Assembly (NCBI RefSeq): GCF_000307775.2
Contig: NZ_KK020676.1
Span: 1-64,000, forward strand
Direction: 5' to 3'
From: Stutzerimonas stutzeri KOS6
Lineage (GTDB): Bacteria > Pseudomonadota > Gammaproteobacteria > Pseudomonadales > Pseudomonadaceae
DNA: 64,000 nt
Shown: piece by piece, positions 26,124 to 35,538 of the stretch
Layout of the letters: each line of letters begins with the position of its first letter
How positions within the stretch are numbered: the first letter of the stretch is position 1
Notes under the pieces: model-generated
Told to the model about the DNA's origin: nothing
Databases searched by the model: none
Seen by the model: only the letters and a program-made list of their open reading frames with translations
Made by a program: the position numbers and the translations under genes

Positions 26124-27728
26124 ATGACCGACCAAACCACCCGCCTTCCCGTGCGCCGCGCGCTGATCAGCGTGTCCGACAAGACCGGCGTCGTCGACTT
26201 CGCCCGCGACCTCGAAGCCCTCGGCGTCGAGATCCTCTCCACCGGCGGCACCTTCAAGCTGCTGCGCGAGAACGGCATCGCTGCCGTCGAAGTCGCCGAC
26301 TACACCGGCTTCCCGGAGATGATGGATGGCCGGGTGAAGACTCTGCACCCGAAGATTCACGGCGGCATCCTTGGTCGTCGCGACCTGGACGGGGCAGTGA
26401 TGGCCGAGCACGGCATCGCGCCGATCGACCTGGTGGCGGTCAATCTCTACCCCTTCGCTGCCACCGTGGCCAAGCCTGGCTGCACCCTGCCGGATGCCAT
26501 CGAAAACATCGACATCGGCGGCCCGACCATGGTCCGCAGCGCGGCGAAGAACCACAAGGACGTCGCCATCGTGGTCAATGCCGAAGACTATGCGTCGGTG
26601 ATCGAAAACCTGAAGAACGGCGGGCTGACCTACGCCCAGCGCTTCGACCTGGCGCTCAAGGCATTCGAGCACACGGCCGGCTACGACGGCATGATCGCCA
26701 ACTACCTGGGCGGCATCGACCAGAGCACCGAGCAGCTCAGCACCGAAGGGCGCAGTCTGTTCCCGCGCACCTACAACATGCAGTTCATCAAGGCGCAGGA
26801 CATGCGCTACGGCGAGAACCCGCACCAGCAGGCGGCCTTCTATGTCGAAAAGCCGGAAGAAGCCTGCGTCGCCACCGCCAGGCAACTGCAGGGCAAGGAA
26901 CTGTCGTTCAACAATGTGGCCGACACCGACGCCGCGCTGGAGTGTGTGAAGAGCTTCACCAAGCCGGCCTGCGTGATCGTCAAGCACGCCAACCCCTGCG
27001 GCGTCGCGGTGGTGCCTGACGACGAAGGCGGCATTCGCAAGGCCTACGACCTGGCCTACGCCACCGACAGCGAATCGGCTTTCGGCGGCATCATCGCCTT
27101 CAACCGCGAGCTGGACGGCGAGACGGCCCAGGCCATCGTCGAGCGCCAGTTCGTCGAGGTGATCATCGCGCCCAAGGTTTCCCAGGCCGCCCGTGACGTC
27201 GTGGCCAGCAAGGCCAACGTGCGCCTGCTCGAATGCGGCGAGTGGCCGGCCGAGCGCAGCCCGGGCTGGGACTACAAGCGCGTCAACGGTGGCCTGCTGA
27301 TCCAGAGCCGCGACATCGGCATGATCACCGAAGCGGACCTGAAGATCGTCACCCAGCGCGCGCCGACCGAGCAGGAAATCCACGACCTGATCTTCGCCTG
27401 GAAAGTGGCCAAGTTCGTCAAGTCCAACGCCATCGTCTACGCCAAGAACCGCCAGACCGTCGGCGTCGGTGCCGGGCAGATGAGCCGGGTCAACTCCGCA
27501 CGCATCGCCGCGATCAAGGCTGAGCACGCCGGCCTGCCGGTACCCGGCGCGGTGATGGCGTCCGACGCCTTCTTCCCGTTCCGCGACGGTATCGACAATG
27601 CGGCCAAGGCCGGTATCACCGCAGTGATCCAGCCGGGCGGCTCGATGCGCGACAACGAGGTGATCGCCGCCGCCGATGAAGCCAACATCGCGATGGTATT
27701 CACCGGCATGCGCCATTTCCGTCATTGA
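26124..27728 (+). CDS. purH: Bifunctional AICAR transformylase / IMP cyclohydrolase
   Basis: This 534-residue enzyme does the last two steps of IMP synthesis. The N-terminal cyclohydrolase (about 1-200) shows [29 protein letters not shown] and [14 protein letters not shown]. The C-terminal transformylase carries the folate/AICAR residues in [13 protein letters not shown] and [11 protein letters not shown], and [20 protein letters not shown]. Length is standard. purD follows 118 nt downstream, separated by two hairpins. Confidence 0.98.
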   Translation: MTDQTTRLPVRRALISVSDKTGVVDFARDLEALGVEILSTGGTFKLLRENGIAAVEVADYTGFPEMMDGRVKTLHPKIHGGILGRRDLDGAVMAEHGIAPIDLVAVNLYPFAATVAKPGCTLPDAIENIDIGGPTMVRSAAKNHKDVAIVVNAEDYASVIENLKNGGLTYAQRFDLALKAFEHTAGYDGMIANYLGGIDQSTEQLSTEGRSLFPRTYNMQFIKAQDMRYGENPHQQAAFYVEKPEEACVATARQLQGKELSFNNVADTDAALECVKSFTKPACVIVKHANPCGVAVVPDDEGGIRKAYDLAYATDSESAFGGIIAFNRELDGETAQAIVERQFVEVIIAPKVSQAARDVVASKANVRLLECGEWPAERSPGWDYKRVNGGLLIQSRDIGMITEADLKIVTQRAPTEQEIHDLIFAWKVAKFVKSNAIVYAKNRQTVGVGAGQMSRVNSARIAAIKAEHAGLPVPGAVMASDAFFPFRDGIDNAAKAGITAVIQPGGSMRDNEVIAAADEANIAMVFTGMRHFRH

Positions 27729-27734
27729 TCCGCT

Positions 27735-27809
27735 GGTGGATGGCTTCGGCCATCCACCCTGCATGGAACGCCAGACATCGTAGGGTGGGTAACGCTTTGC
27801 TTATCCACC
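27735..27809. repeat. Two intergenic hairpins, the second a GTAGGGTGGGTAACGC repeat element
   Basis: Hairpin one is GGTGGATGGC / GCCATCCACC closed by a TTCG tetraloop (27735-27758), with no T tract. Hairpin two is GGTGGGTAA / TTATCCACC (27784-27809) inside GTAGGGTGGGTAACGC. Sequences of this GTAGGGTGG...TTATCCACC form are, to my knowledge, scattered through Pseudomonas genomes. In the purH-purD transcript they may modulate mRNA stability or partial termination. Confidence 0.6.
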
Positions 27810-27846
27810 GATCGGGCCACCGGCCCGACTCCCCAAGGAGAACGCA

Positions 27847-29139
27847 ATGAACGTACTGATCATCGGCAGCGGCGGCCGCGAGCACGCCCTGGCCTGGAAG
27901 GTCGCACAGGACCCACGCGTCGCCAAGGTGTTCGTCGCCCCGGGCAATGCCGGCACCGCGACCGAAGCCAAGTGCGAGAACGTCGCCATCGACGTACTGG
28001 CCATCGAACAACTGGCGGACTTCGCCGCCGCCAATGTGCAGCTGACCATCGTCGGTCCCGAAGCACCGTTGGTCAAAGGCGTGGTCGACCTGTTCCGCGC
28101 GCGCGGCCTGGACATCTTCGGCCCCACTGCCGCCGCTGCCCAGCTGGAAGGCTCGAAGGCCTTCACCAAGGATTTCCTGGCTCGCCATGCGATTCCTACC
28201 GCCGACTACCAGAACTTCACCGAAGTCGAGCCAGCCCTGGCCTACCTACGGGAGAAAGGCGCTCCGATCGTCGTCAAGGCTGACGGCCTGGCCGCCGGCA
28301 AAGGCGTGATCGTGGCGATGACGCTGGAAGAAGCCGAGGAAGCCGTACGCGACATGCTCTCCGGCAATGCCTTCGGCGACGCCGGAGCACGCGTGGTGAT
28401 CGAGGAGTTCCTCGACGGCGAGGAAGCCTCCTTCATCGTCATGGTCGACGGCGAACATGTGCTGCCGATGGCCACCAGCCAGGATCACAAGCGCGTCGGC
28501 GACGGCGACACCGGCCCGAACACCGGCGGCATGGGCGCCTATTCGCCAGCACCGGTAGTCACCCCGCAGGTCCATCAGCGCGTAATGGACGAGGTGATCT
28601 ATCCGACCGTGCGCGGCATGGCTGCCGAGGGCAACGTCTACACCGGCTTCCTCTACGCCGGGCTGATGATCGACCAGGCCGGCAAGCCGAAAGTCATCGA
28701 GTTCAACTGTCGCTTCGGCGATCCGGAAACCCAGCCGATCATGGTGCGCCTGGAAAGCTCCCTGGTGCTGCTGATCGAGGCCGCGCTGGCCAGGGCACTG
28801 AACAAGGTCGAGGCGACCTGGGATCCGCGCCCGACCGTGGGCGTGGTATTGGCCGCGGGCGGCTATCCCGGCGACTACGCCAAGGGTGATGTCATCGAAG
28901 GCCTGGATGCAGCCGCTGCGCTGGATGGCAAGGTATTCCATGCCGGCACCGCACTCGACAGCCAGGGCCAGGTGGTAACGGCTGGCGGACGTGTGCTCTG
29001 CGCCACCGCCATCGGTCGCAGCGTTGCCGAGGCGCAACAGCAGGCCTACCGTCTGGCGGAAAAAATCCGCTGGAATGGCTGCTTCTATCGCCAGGACATC
29101 GGCTATCGCGCCATAGCCCGCGAGCTGGGCGAAGGCTGA
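27847..29139 (+). CDS. purD: Phosphoribosylamine--glycine ligase
   Basis: This 430-residue ATP-grasp enzyme joins glycine to phosphoribosylamine in purine synthesis. The start MNVLIIGSGGREHALAWKV is the family signature. ATP-grasp segments include VKADGLAAGKGVIVAMT, ATSQDHKRVGDGDTGPNTGG and EFNCRFGDPETQPIM. AAGGAG precedes the ATG. Length equals the usual 425-430. Confidence 0.98.
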   Translation: MNVLIIGSGGREHALAWKVAQDPRVAKVFVAPGNAGTATEAKCENVAIDVLAIEQLADFAAANVQLTIVGPEAPLVKGVVDLFRARGLDIFGPTAAAAQLEGSKAFTKDFLARHAIPTADYQNFTEVEPALAYLREKGAPIVVKADGLAAGKGVIVAMTLEEAEEAVRDMLSGNAFGDAGARVVIEEFLDGEEASFIVMVDGEHVLPMATSQDHKRVGDGDTGPNTGGMGAYSPAPVVTPQVHQRVMDEVIYPTVRGMAAEGNVYTGFLYAGLMIDQAGKPKVIEFNCRFGDPETQPIMVRLESSLVLLIEAALARALNKVEATWDPRPTVGVVLAAGGYPGDYAKGDVIEGLDAAAALDGKVFHAGTALDSQGQVVTAGGRVLCATAIGRSVAEAQQQAYRLAEKIRWNGCFYRQDIGYRAIARELGEG

Positions 29140-29196
29140 AACACAGCCTGTCACCGGGAATGCGCGCGGCGCCCTGCTTTATCGCTACCGCGCGCA

Positions 29197-29225
29197 TTAC
29201 AGGCTGACAACGGCATGGCTATAAT
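29197..29225 (+). promoter_or_regulatory. Near-consensus promoter for retS
   Basis: TTACAG (29197-29202), a 17-nt spacer and a perfect TATAAT (29220-29225) predict a transcript start near 29232. This lies downstream of an in-frame ATG at 29215, so that ATG could not be used from this promoter. The observation supports GTG 29257 as the retS start. Confidence 0.65.
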
Positions 29226-29256
29226 CCGCCGTCACACTCATGAACGGACTTCTCCA

Positions 29257-32064
29257 GTGGGTCGGCTCCGGATTGCCATCGTTCTTCTCTTCGGCCTGCT
29301 GCTGATCAACCTGATCCCGCTATCGGCCCAGGCATCCGTTGCGCAGTCGCCGACGCCCGCGACGCTGCCCGCCCAAGCCAATTCGACGCCGCAGAACTGG
29401 CGCATGCTGATCGACCAGTCCGGCCGGCTGACGCTCGATGAAGTGGTGTCCCAGCGTGCGCTGTTCCAGCGTCTGGACAAACTGTCCTATAGCGCCCCCG
29501 CGAGCGACCGTGCAGTCTGGCTGCAGGTCAGCCTGCCGCCACTGACCAAACCGAAGTGGTTGTCGCTGTTCGCACCGCGCGTGCAGTACCTGGATTTCTA
29601 CCTGCTGCGCGATGGTCAGCTCGAACAGCACGCCGCCACCGGCGAGCTGCGCCCCATCAGTGCACGCCCCCTGCCCAATCGGGCCTATCTGTTCAGCCTG
29701 CCCAACGACGGTCAGCCGAGGGAAGCCTACATCCGCCTGCAATCCAGTCATCCGCTGATGACCTGGTTCAGGACCATCGACGAGCGGGGCCTGGTCAGCC
29801 AGACCAAGCCCGCCTACCTGTTCGGCGCGCTGTTCGGCGCCCTGGCCCTGTTGACGGTGTACAACCTGCTGCGCTTCGCCTACACCCTCAGCTACACCCA
29901 TGTCTGGCTGAGCCTGCTGCACGGCGCGCTACTGACCTGCGCCATGGCCAACCTCGGAGTGCTGGCAGTCTGGCTGCCGGGACTGATCTACAGCCAGCCG
30001 CTGATTGCCGATCTGTCGGCGCTGGCCGCCAGCTGCGCCCTGCTCGGTTACACGCTGGGGTTTTTCCACCACCGTCGCCGACCCTGGATCACCTGGCTGC
30101 TGGGCATCGAATTCAATGTGGTGCTGGCTGTTGCCGCCGGCATCCTGCTGGGCCAGTGGCTCTGGCACAGCTGGCTGATCTACTCGCTGGTGCTGGCGGC
30201 CTCGTGCAGCGCACTGCTCGTATCGCTCTATCAGTGGCGCCAGGGTTATCAACCGGCACGGCTGGTGGTGGCCGGGGCGCTGGTATTCAACGGCGGCATG
30301 CTGTTCTTCATGCCCATCCTGCTGGGCTTCGATCAGCTCGACCCGGGCTGGCTCACCGGGGGCCTGTTCAGTCTCGCCACCGTCGCAGGGCTGTTGCTCA
30401 GCTTCGCCCTGCTCGAACGCCAGCGCCAGCACCAGACCGACAGCCGCACCCAGTACACGGCTGCCGCCGTCAGCAGCGCGGAGCTGAAAACCAAGGCCGA
30501 CTTCCTCTCCAGGATCAGCCATGAACTGCGTACGCCGATGAATGGCGTGCTCGGCATGAGCGAGCTGCTGCTAGGGACCTCGCTGTCGGCCAAGCAACGC
30601 GATTACGTGCAAACGATCCACAGCTCCGGTAATGAACTGCTCAATCTGATCAACGAGATTCTCGATATTTCCAAGCTCGAATCCGGCCAGATCGAGCTCG
30701 ACGACGTGCAATTCGATTTCAATGCGCTGATCGAGGACTGCCTGAGCATCTTCCGCGCCAAGGCCGAGCAGCAGAAGATCGAACTGATCAGCTTCATCCA
30801 GCCACAGCTGCCGCAGGTTGTGGCCGGCGATCCGACACGCCTGCGCCAGACCCTGCTGAACCTGCTGGAAAATGCCTTCAAGCAGACCGACGAAGGCGAG
30901 GTGCTGCTGATTGCCGCGGTAGACGGCCCTCTGGACAACCCGCGACTGCGCATCACGGTGCAGGACAGCGGTCGCCCGCTGGAGGCATACGAGCGCGACG
31001 CCCTGCTCAATGCAGAGGTGGACAGCCATGACTTCCTCGCCGCCACCCGCCATGGCGGGCGCCTGGGCCTGATCATCGCCCGCCAGCTGGTCCAGCTGAT
31101 GGATGGCGACTTCGGGATACAGACAGGCACGCCCCACGGCAATACCTTGTGGATCAGCCTGCCGCTGGCCAGCGAAGGATTGGCACAGAACAATGCCGAT
31201 CTGGACAGCCCGCTGCAGGGCGCCCGCCTGCTGATCGTCGACGACAATGACACCTGCCGCAAGGTTCTGGTCCAGCAATGCAGCGGCTGGGGCCTGGAAG
31301 CCAGTGCGGTCGCCTCGGGCAAGGAAGCGCTGGCGCTGCTGCGCACCAAGGCTCACCTGCACGAATACTTCGACGTGGTCCTGCTTGACCAGGACATGCC
31401 GGGCATGACCGGCATGCAACTGGCAAGCAAGATCAAGGAAGATTCCAGCCTCAGCCATGACATCCTGCTGATCATGCTCACCGGCATGAGCAGCGCGCCG
31501 AGCAAGATCATCGCGCGCAACGCCGGCATCAAGCGCATCCTGGCCAAGCCGGTGGCCGGCTACACCCTCAAGACCACCCTTGCCGACGAACTCGCCCAGC
31601 GCCGTCAGCGCAGCCCGCAGCGGCCGACTGCGACAGCGTCCTCCTCGGCTTCGCCCGAGGCTCCGGGTGACTTCCGCATTCTCGTCGCCGAAGACAACAA
31701 CATTTCCACCAAGGTCATCCGCGGCATGCTGAACAAGCTCAACTTGCAGCCCGATACGGCCTGCAACGGAGAAGAGGCGCTCGAGGCCATCAAGGCCACC
31801 CCCTACGACCTGGTGCTGATGGACTGCGAGATGCCGGTGCTGGACGGCTTCCATGCCACGCGCCAGCTACGCGAGTGGGAAGCCCACCATGGCCGGCGGC
31901 GCACTCCGGTCGTCGCCCTGACCGCACACATCCTGAGCGAACACCGTGAACGCGCGCGTGAAGCTGGTATGGACGGGCATATGGCCAAGCCCGTCGAACT
32001 CTCGCACCTGCGCGAGCTGATCGACCACTGGGTACGCGTCAAGCAGGCCGAGCGCGTCGACTGA
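29257..32064 (+). CDS. retS: Hybrid sensor kinase RetS
   Basis: The product is about 935 residues. A signal peptide (to about residue 30) precedes a periplasmic 7TMR-DISMED2 sensor domain, then seven transmembrane helices (7TMR-DISM), a HisKA domain with FLSRISHELRTPMNG, a divergent ATPase domain, and two receiver domains (VVLLDQDMPGM and LVLMDCEMPVLDG). This order is that of RetS. In P. aeruginosa RetS blocks the GacS kinase and so lowers RsmY/RsmZ and biofilm genes. Counting from ATG 29215 the His and two Asp are 436, 725 and 870, each 12 above the P. aeruginosa numbering I remember. The GTG start follows a promoter argument. The purD neighbour is also as in P. aeruginosa. Confidence 0.92.
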   Translation: MGRLRIAIVLLFGLLLINLIPLSAQASVAQSPTPATLPAQANSTPQNWRMLIDQSGRLTLDEVVSQRALFQRLDKLSYSAPASDRAVWLQVSLPPLTKPKWLSLFAPRVQYLDFYLLRDGQLEQHAATGELRPISARPLPNRAYLFSLPNDGQPREAYIRLQSSHPLMTWFRTIDERGLVSQTKPAYLFGALFGALALLTVYNLLRFAYTLSYTHVWLSLLHGALLTCAMANLGVLAVWLPGLIYSQPLIADLSALAASCALLGYTLGFFHHRRRPWITWLLGIEFNVVLAVAAGILLGQWLWHSWLIYSLVLAASCSALLVSLYQWRQGYQPARLVVAGALVFNGGMLFFMPILLGFDQLDPGWLTGGLFSLATVAGLLLSFALLERQRQHQTDSRTQYTAAAVSSAELKTKADFLSRISHELRTPMNGVLGMSELLLGTSLSAKQRDYVQTIHSSGNELLNLINEILDISKLESGQIELDDVQFDFNALIEDCLSIFRAKAEQQKIELISFIQPQLPQVVAGDPTRLRQTLLNLLENAFKQTDEGEVLLIAAVDGPLDNPRLRITVQDSGRPLEAYERDALLNAEVDSHDFLAATRHGGRLGLIIARQLVQLMDGDFGIQTGTPHGNTLWISLPLASEGLAQNNADLDSPLQGARLLIVDDNDTCRKVLVQQCSGWGLEASAVASGKEALALLRTKAHLHEYFDVVLLDQDMPGMTGMQLASKIKEDSSLSHDILLIMLTGMSSAPSKIIARNAGIKRILAKPVAGYTLKTTLADELAQRRQRSPQRPTATASSSASPEAPGDFRILVAEDNNISTKVIRGMLNKLNLQPDTACNGEEALEAIKATPYDLVLMDCEMPVLDGFHATRQLREWEAHHGRRRTPVVALTAHILSEHRERAREAGMDGHMAKPVELSHLRELIDHWVRVKQAERVD

Positions 32065-32084
32065 GGCGACGCGCGGCAACGCCC

Positions 32085-33334
32085 TCAGCAGGCTGCGCGC
32101 CGCACATCGCTGACCACCAGCCCGCTGTTCGGTTTCGCCGGCATGCGCGACAGGTCGAGGCGCAGGTCCTGTGCCGGCACGGCATACTCCATCGCGCCGG
32201 TCAGCATTCGCAACGCCACCTTGAGCAGTTCGATGGCCAGGCGCTCGCCCGGACATCGGTGCCCCTCGGCAGGGTCGCCACCACCCTGGGTGACGAAGCT
32301 GAAGGCTGCGCCCCGCCAGTTCACGAAGCGCTCCGGGTCGAACGCGTCGGCAGCCTGCCAGTGACGGGCTTCACGGTTGGTGCCCCACAGATCCAGCAAT
32401 ACGCGCGTGCCCGCCGGAAAATGAAAGCCCTGCCAGTCGAAGCCTTGCCGTACCCGCGCGGCAGCAAAGGGAAAAAATGCATGGAGTCGCCGCACTTCCT
32501 GCGCGAAGGGTTCGAGCATGGAGTCGTCGCTGCGCAAGCGCTCACGCCATTGCGGGTGCGCCAGTAACTCCAGTGCACCGTAGATGATGAAGTAGGACAC
32601 CGCTACCGTCGGGCGCAACAGGTTGAGCAGCTCGACGGCCGCCACATGGCTGTCGAGCACCGAGCCATCCGGATCGCGGTAATGGGCCACGACCATGAGC
32701 GGCTTCGCGGGCTCGGCCTGCAACTGGCCGTCGCGAACCTGCTCGACCAGCTGCCGCGCCCACCCATCGGCTTCACGGCGCGCCTTGCGCGCCGCCCAGT
32801 GGCGCGCCCCGAGGCTACCGGCGCCGTCGATCATCGTCGCCAGCTGGTCGCGACGAGCCGGCAAATCCGCAGCAGGGAGCGGCACGCCGGCCCAACGGCA
32901 GACACTTTCAGTGAGGATCGTCTGCACTTCCGTCAGCAAACAGATGTCGCCGCACGACTGCCAGTTGTCGATCGCCCGGTGCCAGCCTTGCTCGGTCAGG
33001 CCGGCCAGTTCTCGACGGCGCCGGCATCCAGCAACTGCATGAACATGCGTTTGCGATGCCGATGTGCCTCACCGTCCAGCCCCTGTACGCCGCCTTGCCC
33101 GATCAGGGTCTTCTTCAGCATCCGCGGCATGGCCTGGGCACGCTGCAGATAGCGCTCGTCATAAAAAAGGCGCACCGCCTCTTCGCCGCTCAGGCAGATG
33201 GTGTTCTGCATCAGCAAACGTACCTGGAACACGTTGCTGTGCAGCTGCCGACAGCGGTCACGGATGAAGGGGTAGCCTTCGCCTAGCAGCGCCAGAGAGC
33301 TTTCCAGATGCTCATCTCGGGGGATCTCGGTCAT
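32085..33334 (-). pseudogene. CYP152-family cytochrome P450 (fatty acid peroxygenase), frameshifted
   Basis: The first part (ATG 33334, MTEIPRDEHLESSLALLGEG to QLLDAGAVEN) runs into a TGA at 32996-32998. The rest (LAGLTEQGWHRAIDNWQ to DVRRAAC, stop at 32085) is in another frame. Adding one base between 33008 and 33011 joins them into about 416 residues, the normal CYP152 length. The I-helix Arg-Pro (ELLNLLRPTVAVSYF) that binds the fatty acid carboxylate in CYP152, and the heme-ligand Cys in GHRCPGERLA (codon 32253-32255), are both intact. The family uses H2O2 to hydroxylate or decarboxylate fatty acids. A sequencing error cannot be excluded. The C-terminal fragment alone lacks the N-terminal fold. 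Confidence 0.82.
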
Positions 33335-33548
33335 TGTCGCCTTCCACCAGTCAGGTCTGCAGTCGACCGTCCACGGCTGCCAACGTTGCCGAGCGAGTGC
33401 TCCGAAGGCCGGAAAACTGAACAAAACCGGTCGAACGCTGCCGACTATCTGGACCGGTCGTAAACAGGCCGAGGTATCGGCGTGGTGGCGGATCGTGAGA
33501 TGAACCGCCAGCACGCCCGCGCTATCAGCCACGAGGAGCCACGCGATA

Positions 33549-34493
33549 ATGAAGAGGAGCGATGTCGCCTGGACCCTGATCGGGGTTTCGGCCGTGCTGC
33601 TGTCCGGCTATCTGCTGTACCAGGAAGTGCGCAATATTTCGCTGAGCGAGCTGGCCGACAGCCTGCACGCAATCGGCACGCAGCGCTGGCTGCTGGCGGC
33701 CCTGGCGACTCTGGGCGCCTACGCTGCACTGGCATGGTACGACCGCATCGCCATGGCCCACCTGGGCAAGAAGATCTCCTGGTGGTTCATCACCCTCTGC
33801 TCGTTCACCACCTACGCCCTGGCCCACAACATCGGCGCGTCAGTCTTTTCCGGCGCCCTGGTGCGCTATCGAGCCTACCGCAGTCGCGGTCTGACACCGC
33901 AGGAAATCGGCATCCTGATCGTGTTCTGCTCGCTGACATTCGCCCTCGGCGCCCTGCTGGCAGGCGGCATGGTGCTGCTCCTCGAGCCGCAGCTGCTGGA
34001 CCGGCTCCTGGACAGCGCCAGCTGGGTTTCGACTGCAATCGGTTGCGGCTTGTTGCTGCTGATTGCCCTGTATGTATTCGGCGCCTGGCGTCAGTTGCCG
34101 GCCTGGCGGCTGGGCAAATGGCATATCGAATACCCGCGTCTGCGAATCGTCGCCCGCCAACTACTGGCCGGGCCGCTGGAACTGCTCTGCGCGGCGGCGA
34201 TCATCTACTTCGCATTGCCCGCCGAGAACAATCCGGGCTACCTGACGGTTCTCGGCGTGTTTCTCGCATCGTTCTCACTGGCCCTGCTCTCCCACGCTCC
34301 CGGCGGCCTTGGCGTGCTGGAGCTGACCTTCGTCGCCGCGCTGCCGGAGGTGCCGACCGTCGATGTGCTGGCCGCGCTCATCGTGTTCCGCGGGTTCTAT
34401 CTGTTGCTGCCGTTTGCCATCGCCATGGTGATCGTACTGCTCTTCGAGCACGGCCAGTGGCGCTCAAGGCGAGCCGAGACAACCGATCACTGA
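33549..34493 (+). CDS. UPF0104 / lysylphosphatidylglycerol synthase transmembrane family protein
   Basis: This 314-residue integral membrane protein has about eight hydrophobic helices and the family segments TTYALAHNIGASVFSGALVR (the N-G/S-R region), GLTPQEIGILIVFCSLTF and SHAPGGLGVLELTFVAALP. It resembles the flippase part of MprF but lacks the soluble aminoacyl-transferase domain, so lysyl-PG synthesis is not implied. Homologues may move lipids or lipid-linked sugars, though the substrate is unknown. It diverges from the P450 pseudogene. Confidence 0.86.
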   Translation: MKRSDVAWTLIGVSAVLLSGYLLYQEVRNISLSELADSLHAIGTQRWLLAALATLGAYAALAWYDRIAMAHLGKKISWWFITLCSFTTYALAHNIGASVFSGALVRYRAYRSRGLTPQEIGILIVFCSLTFALGALLAGGMVLLLEPQLLDRLLDSASWVSTAIGCGLLLLIALYVFGAWRQLPAWRLGKWHIEYPRLRIVARQLLAGPLELLCAAAIIYFALPAENNPGYLTVLGVFLASFSLALLSHAPGGLGVLELTFVAALPEVPTVDVLAALIVFRGFYLLLPFAIAMVIVLLFEHGQWRSRRAETTDH

Positions 34494-34604
34494 GCCGCCC
34501 GGCGCCTGCCGCAACCGCGTCCACCGCCGATATCGACGAAGATGGTCTGGCGAAGACGGCCCACACAGGCCATCATGCAGACCTTCCCAGACCAACTCGA
34601 TGTC

Positions 34605-35336
34605 ATGACCGAAACCGTCCATAGTCACGCCGAACACAAACCGCGCCCACTGATCGATCTGGCCGTAAGCATCCTGATTCCCTCGCTGGTCCTGATGAAG
34701 CTCAGTGGCGAAGAGCGCCTGGGTGCCGACGGTGCCCTGCTGCTCGCCCTGGCCTTTCCGCTGGCCTGGGGGCTGTGGGAGCTGGTCAGGTACCGCAAAT
34801 TCAACTGGATCGCCCTGCTCGGCCTGGTCAGCGTGCTGTTTACCGGCGGCATCGGCCTGCTGCAGCTGGATACGCAGTGGCTGGCTGTCAAGGAGGCCGC
34901 CGTGCCGGGGATCATCGGCATCGCCGTGCTTGCCTCCACGCGCACACGCTATCCGCTGATTCGCACGCTGCTGTACAACCCGAAGGTGCTCAACGTGGAC
35001 AAGATCCACGAACAGCTCGAGCACAACGGTCAGGTCGAACATTTCGAAACCCGCCTGCTGCGGGCAACCTACCTGCTCAGCGGCACCTTCTTCTTCTCCT
35101 CGGTCATGAATTACGTACTGGCCAAATGGATAGTCAACAGCCCTGCCGGCAGCGAAGCGTTCAATGCAGAGCTGGGGCGCATGACCCTGCTCAGCTATCC
35201 GATGATCGCCATACCCAGCATGCTGATGATGATGGCTATCTTCTTCTACCTCTGGCGCACCATCCACGGCCTGACCGGCCTGCGCCTGGAAGACATCATG
35301 GCTGCCTCTGCCCACGAGCAGCGCAACGGCAAATGA
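34605..35336 (+). CDS. VC0807-like inner-membrane protein
   Basis: This protein of about 243 residues has six or so hydrophobic segments (LIDLAVSILIPSLVLMKL, ALLLALAFPLAWGLWELV, WIALLGLVSVLFTGGIGLL and others) and a conserved loop TRTRYPLIRTLLYNP. It matches the VC0807 family that annotators often mislabel as MFS transporters; no transporter signature is seen. Upstream in-frame ATGs at 34575 and 34542 exist. ATG 34605 (MTETVHSH) is chosen as the most family-like, with weak Shine-Dalgarno support for any of them. Confidence 0.75.
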   Translation: MTETVHSHAEHKPRPLIDLAVSILIPSLVLMKLSGEERLGADGALLLALAFPLAWGLWELVRYRKFNWIALLGLVSVLFTGGIGLLQLDTQWLAVKEAAVPGIIGIAVLASTRTRYPLIRTLLYNPKVLNVDKIHEQLEHNGQVEHFETRLLRATYLLSGTFFFSSVMNYVLAKWIVNSPAGSEAFNAELGRMTLLSYPMIAIPSMLMMMAIFFYLWRTIHGLTGLRLEDIMAASAHEQRNGK

Positions 35337-35347
35337 TGGCGGTCCGG

Positions 35348-35374
35348 CGCGACCGCCCCGTGCGGGCGGTCGCG
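35348..35374 (+). terminator. GC-rich stem-loop downstream of the VC0807-like gene
   Basis: An 11-bp perfect stem CGCGACCGCCC / GGGCGGTCGCG with loop CGTGC lies 12 nt past the stop. No T tract follows. The rest of the gap to 35539 shows nothing recognisable. Confidence 0.55.
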
Positions 35375-35538
35375 GCGGGTCCGAAAGCTGCGCGACGACA
35401 GCGATCGCCGTGATCGAATCGATGCCGATGTCGGTAGTCCAGCCGGCCAGCTTCAGCTAGCGCATTCGCCCGTTTCCAGGACGACGGCGCCTCCCTGCGG
35501 AGGCGGGACACAGCGCAGGCTCGACTGCGCCAAGGTTC

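Noticed and set aside
26121-27764. 547-codon open frame antisense to purH
   Set aside because: A codon-bias shadow of purH with no ribosome-binding site or domain.
35337-35538. Gap searched for a small gene between the VC0807-like and AEC genes
   Set aside because: Only a GC-rich hairpin is found; no ribosome-binding site plus conserved peptide.
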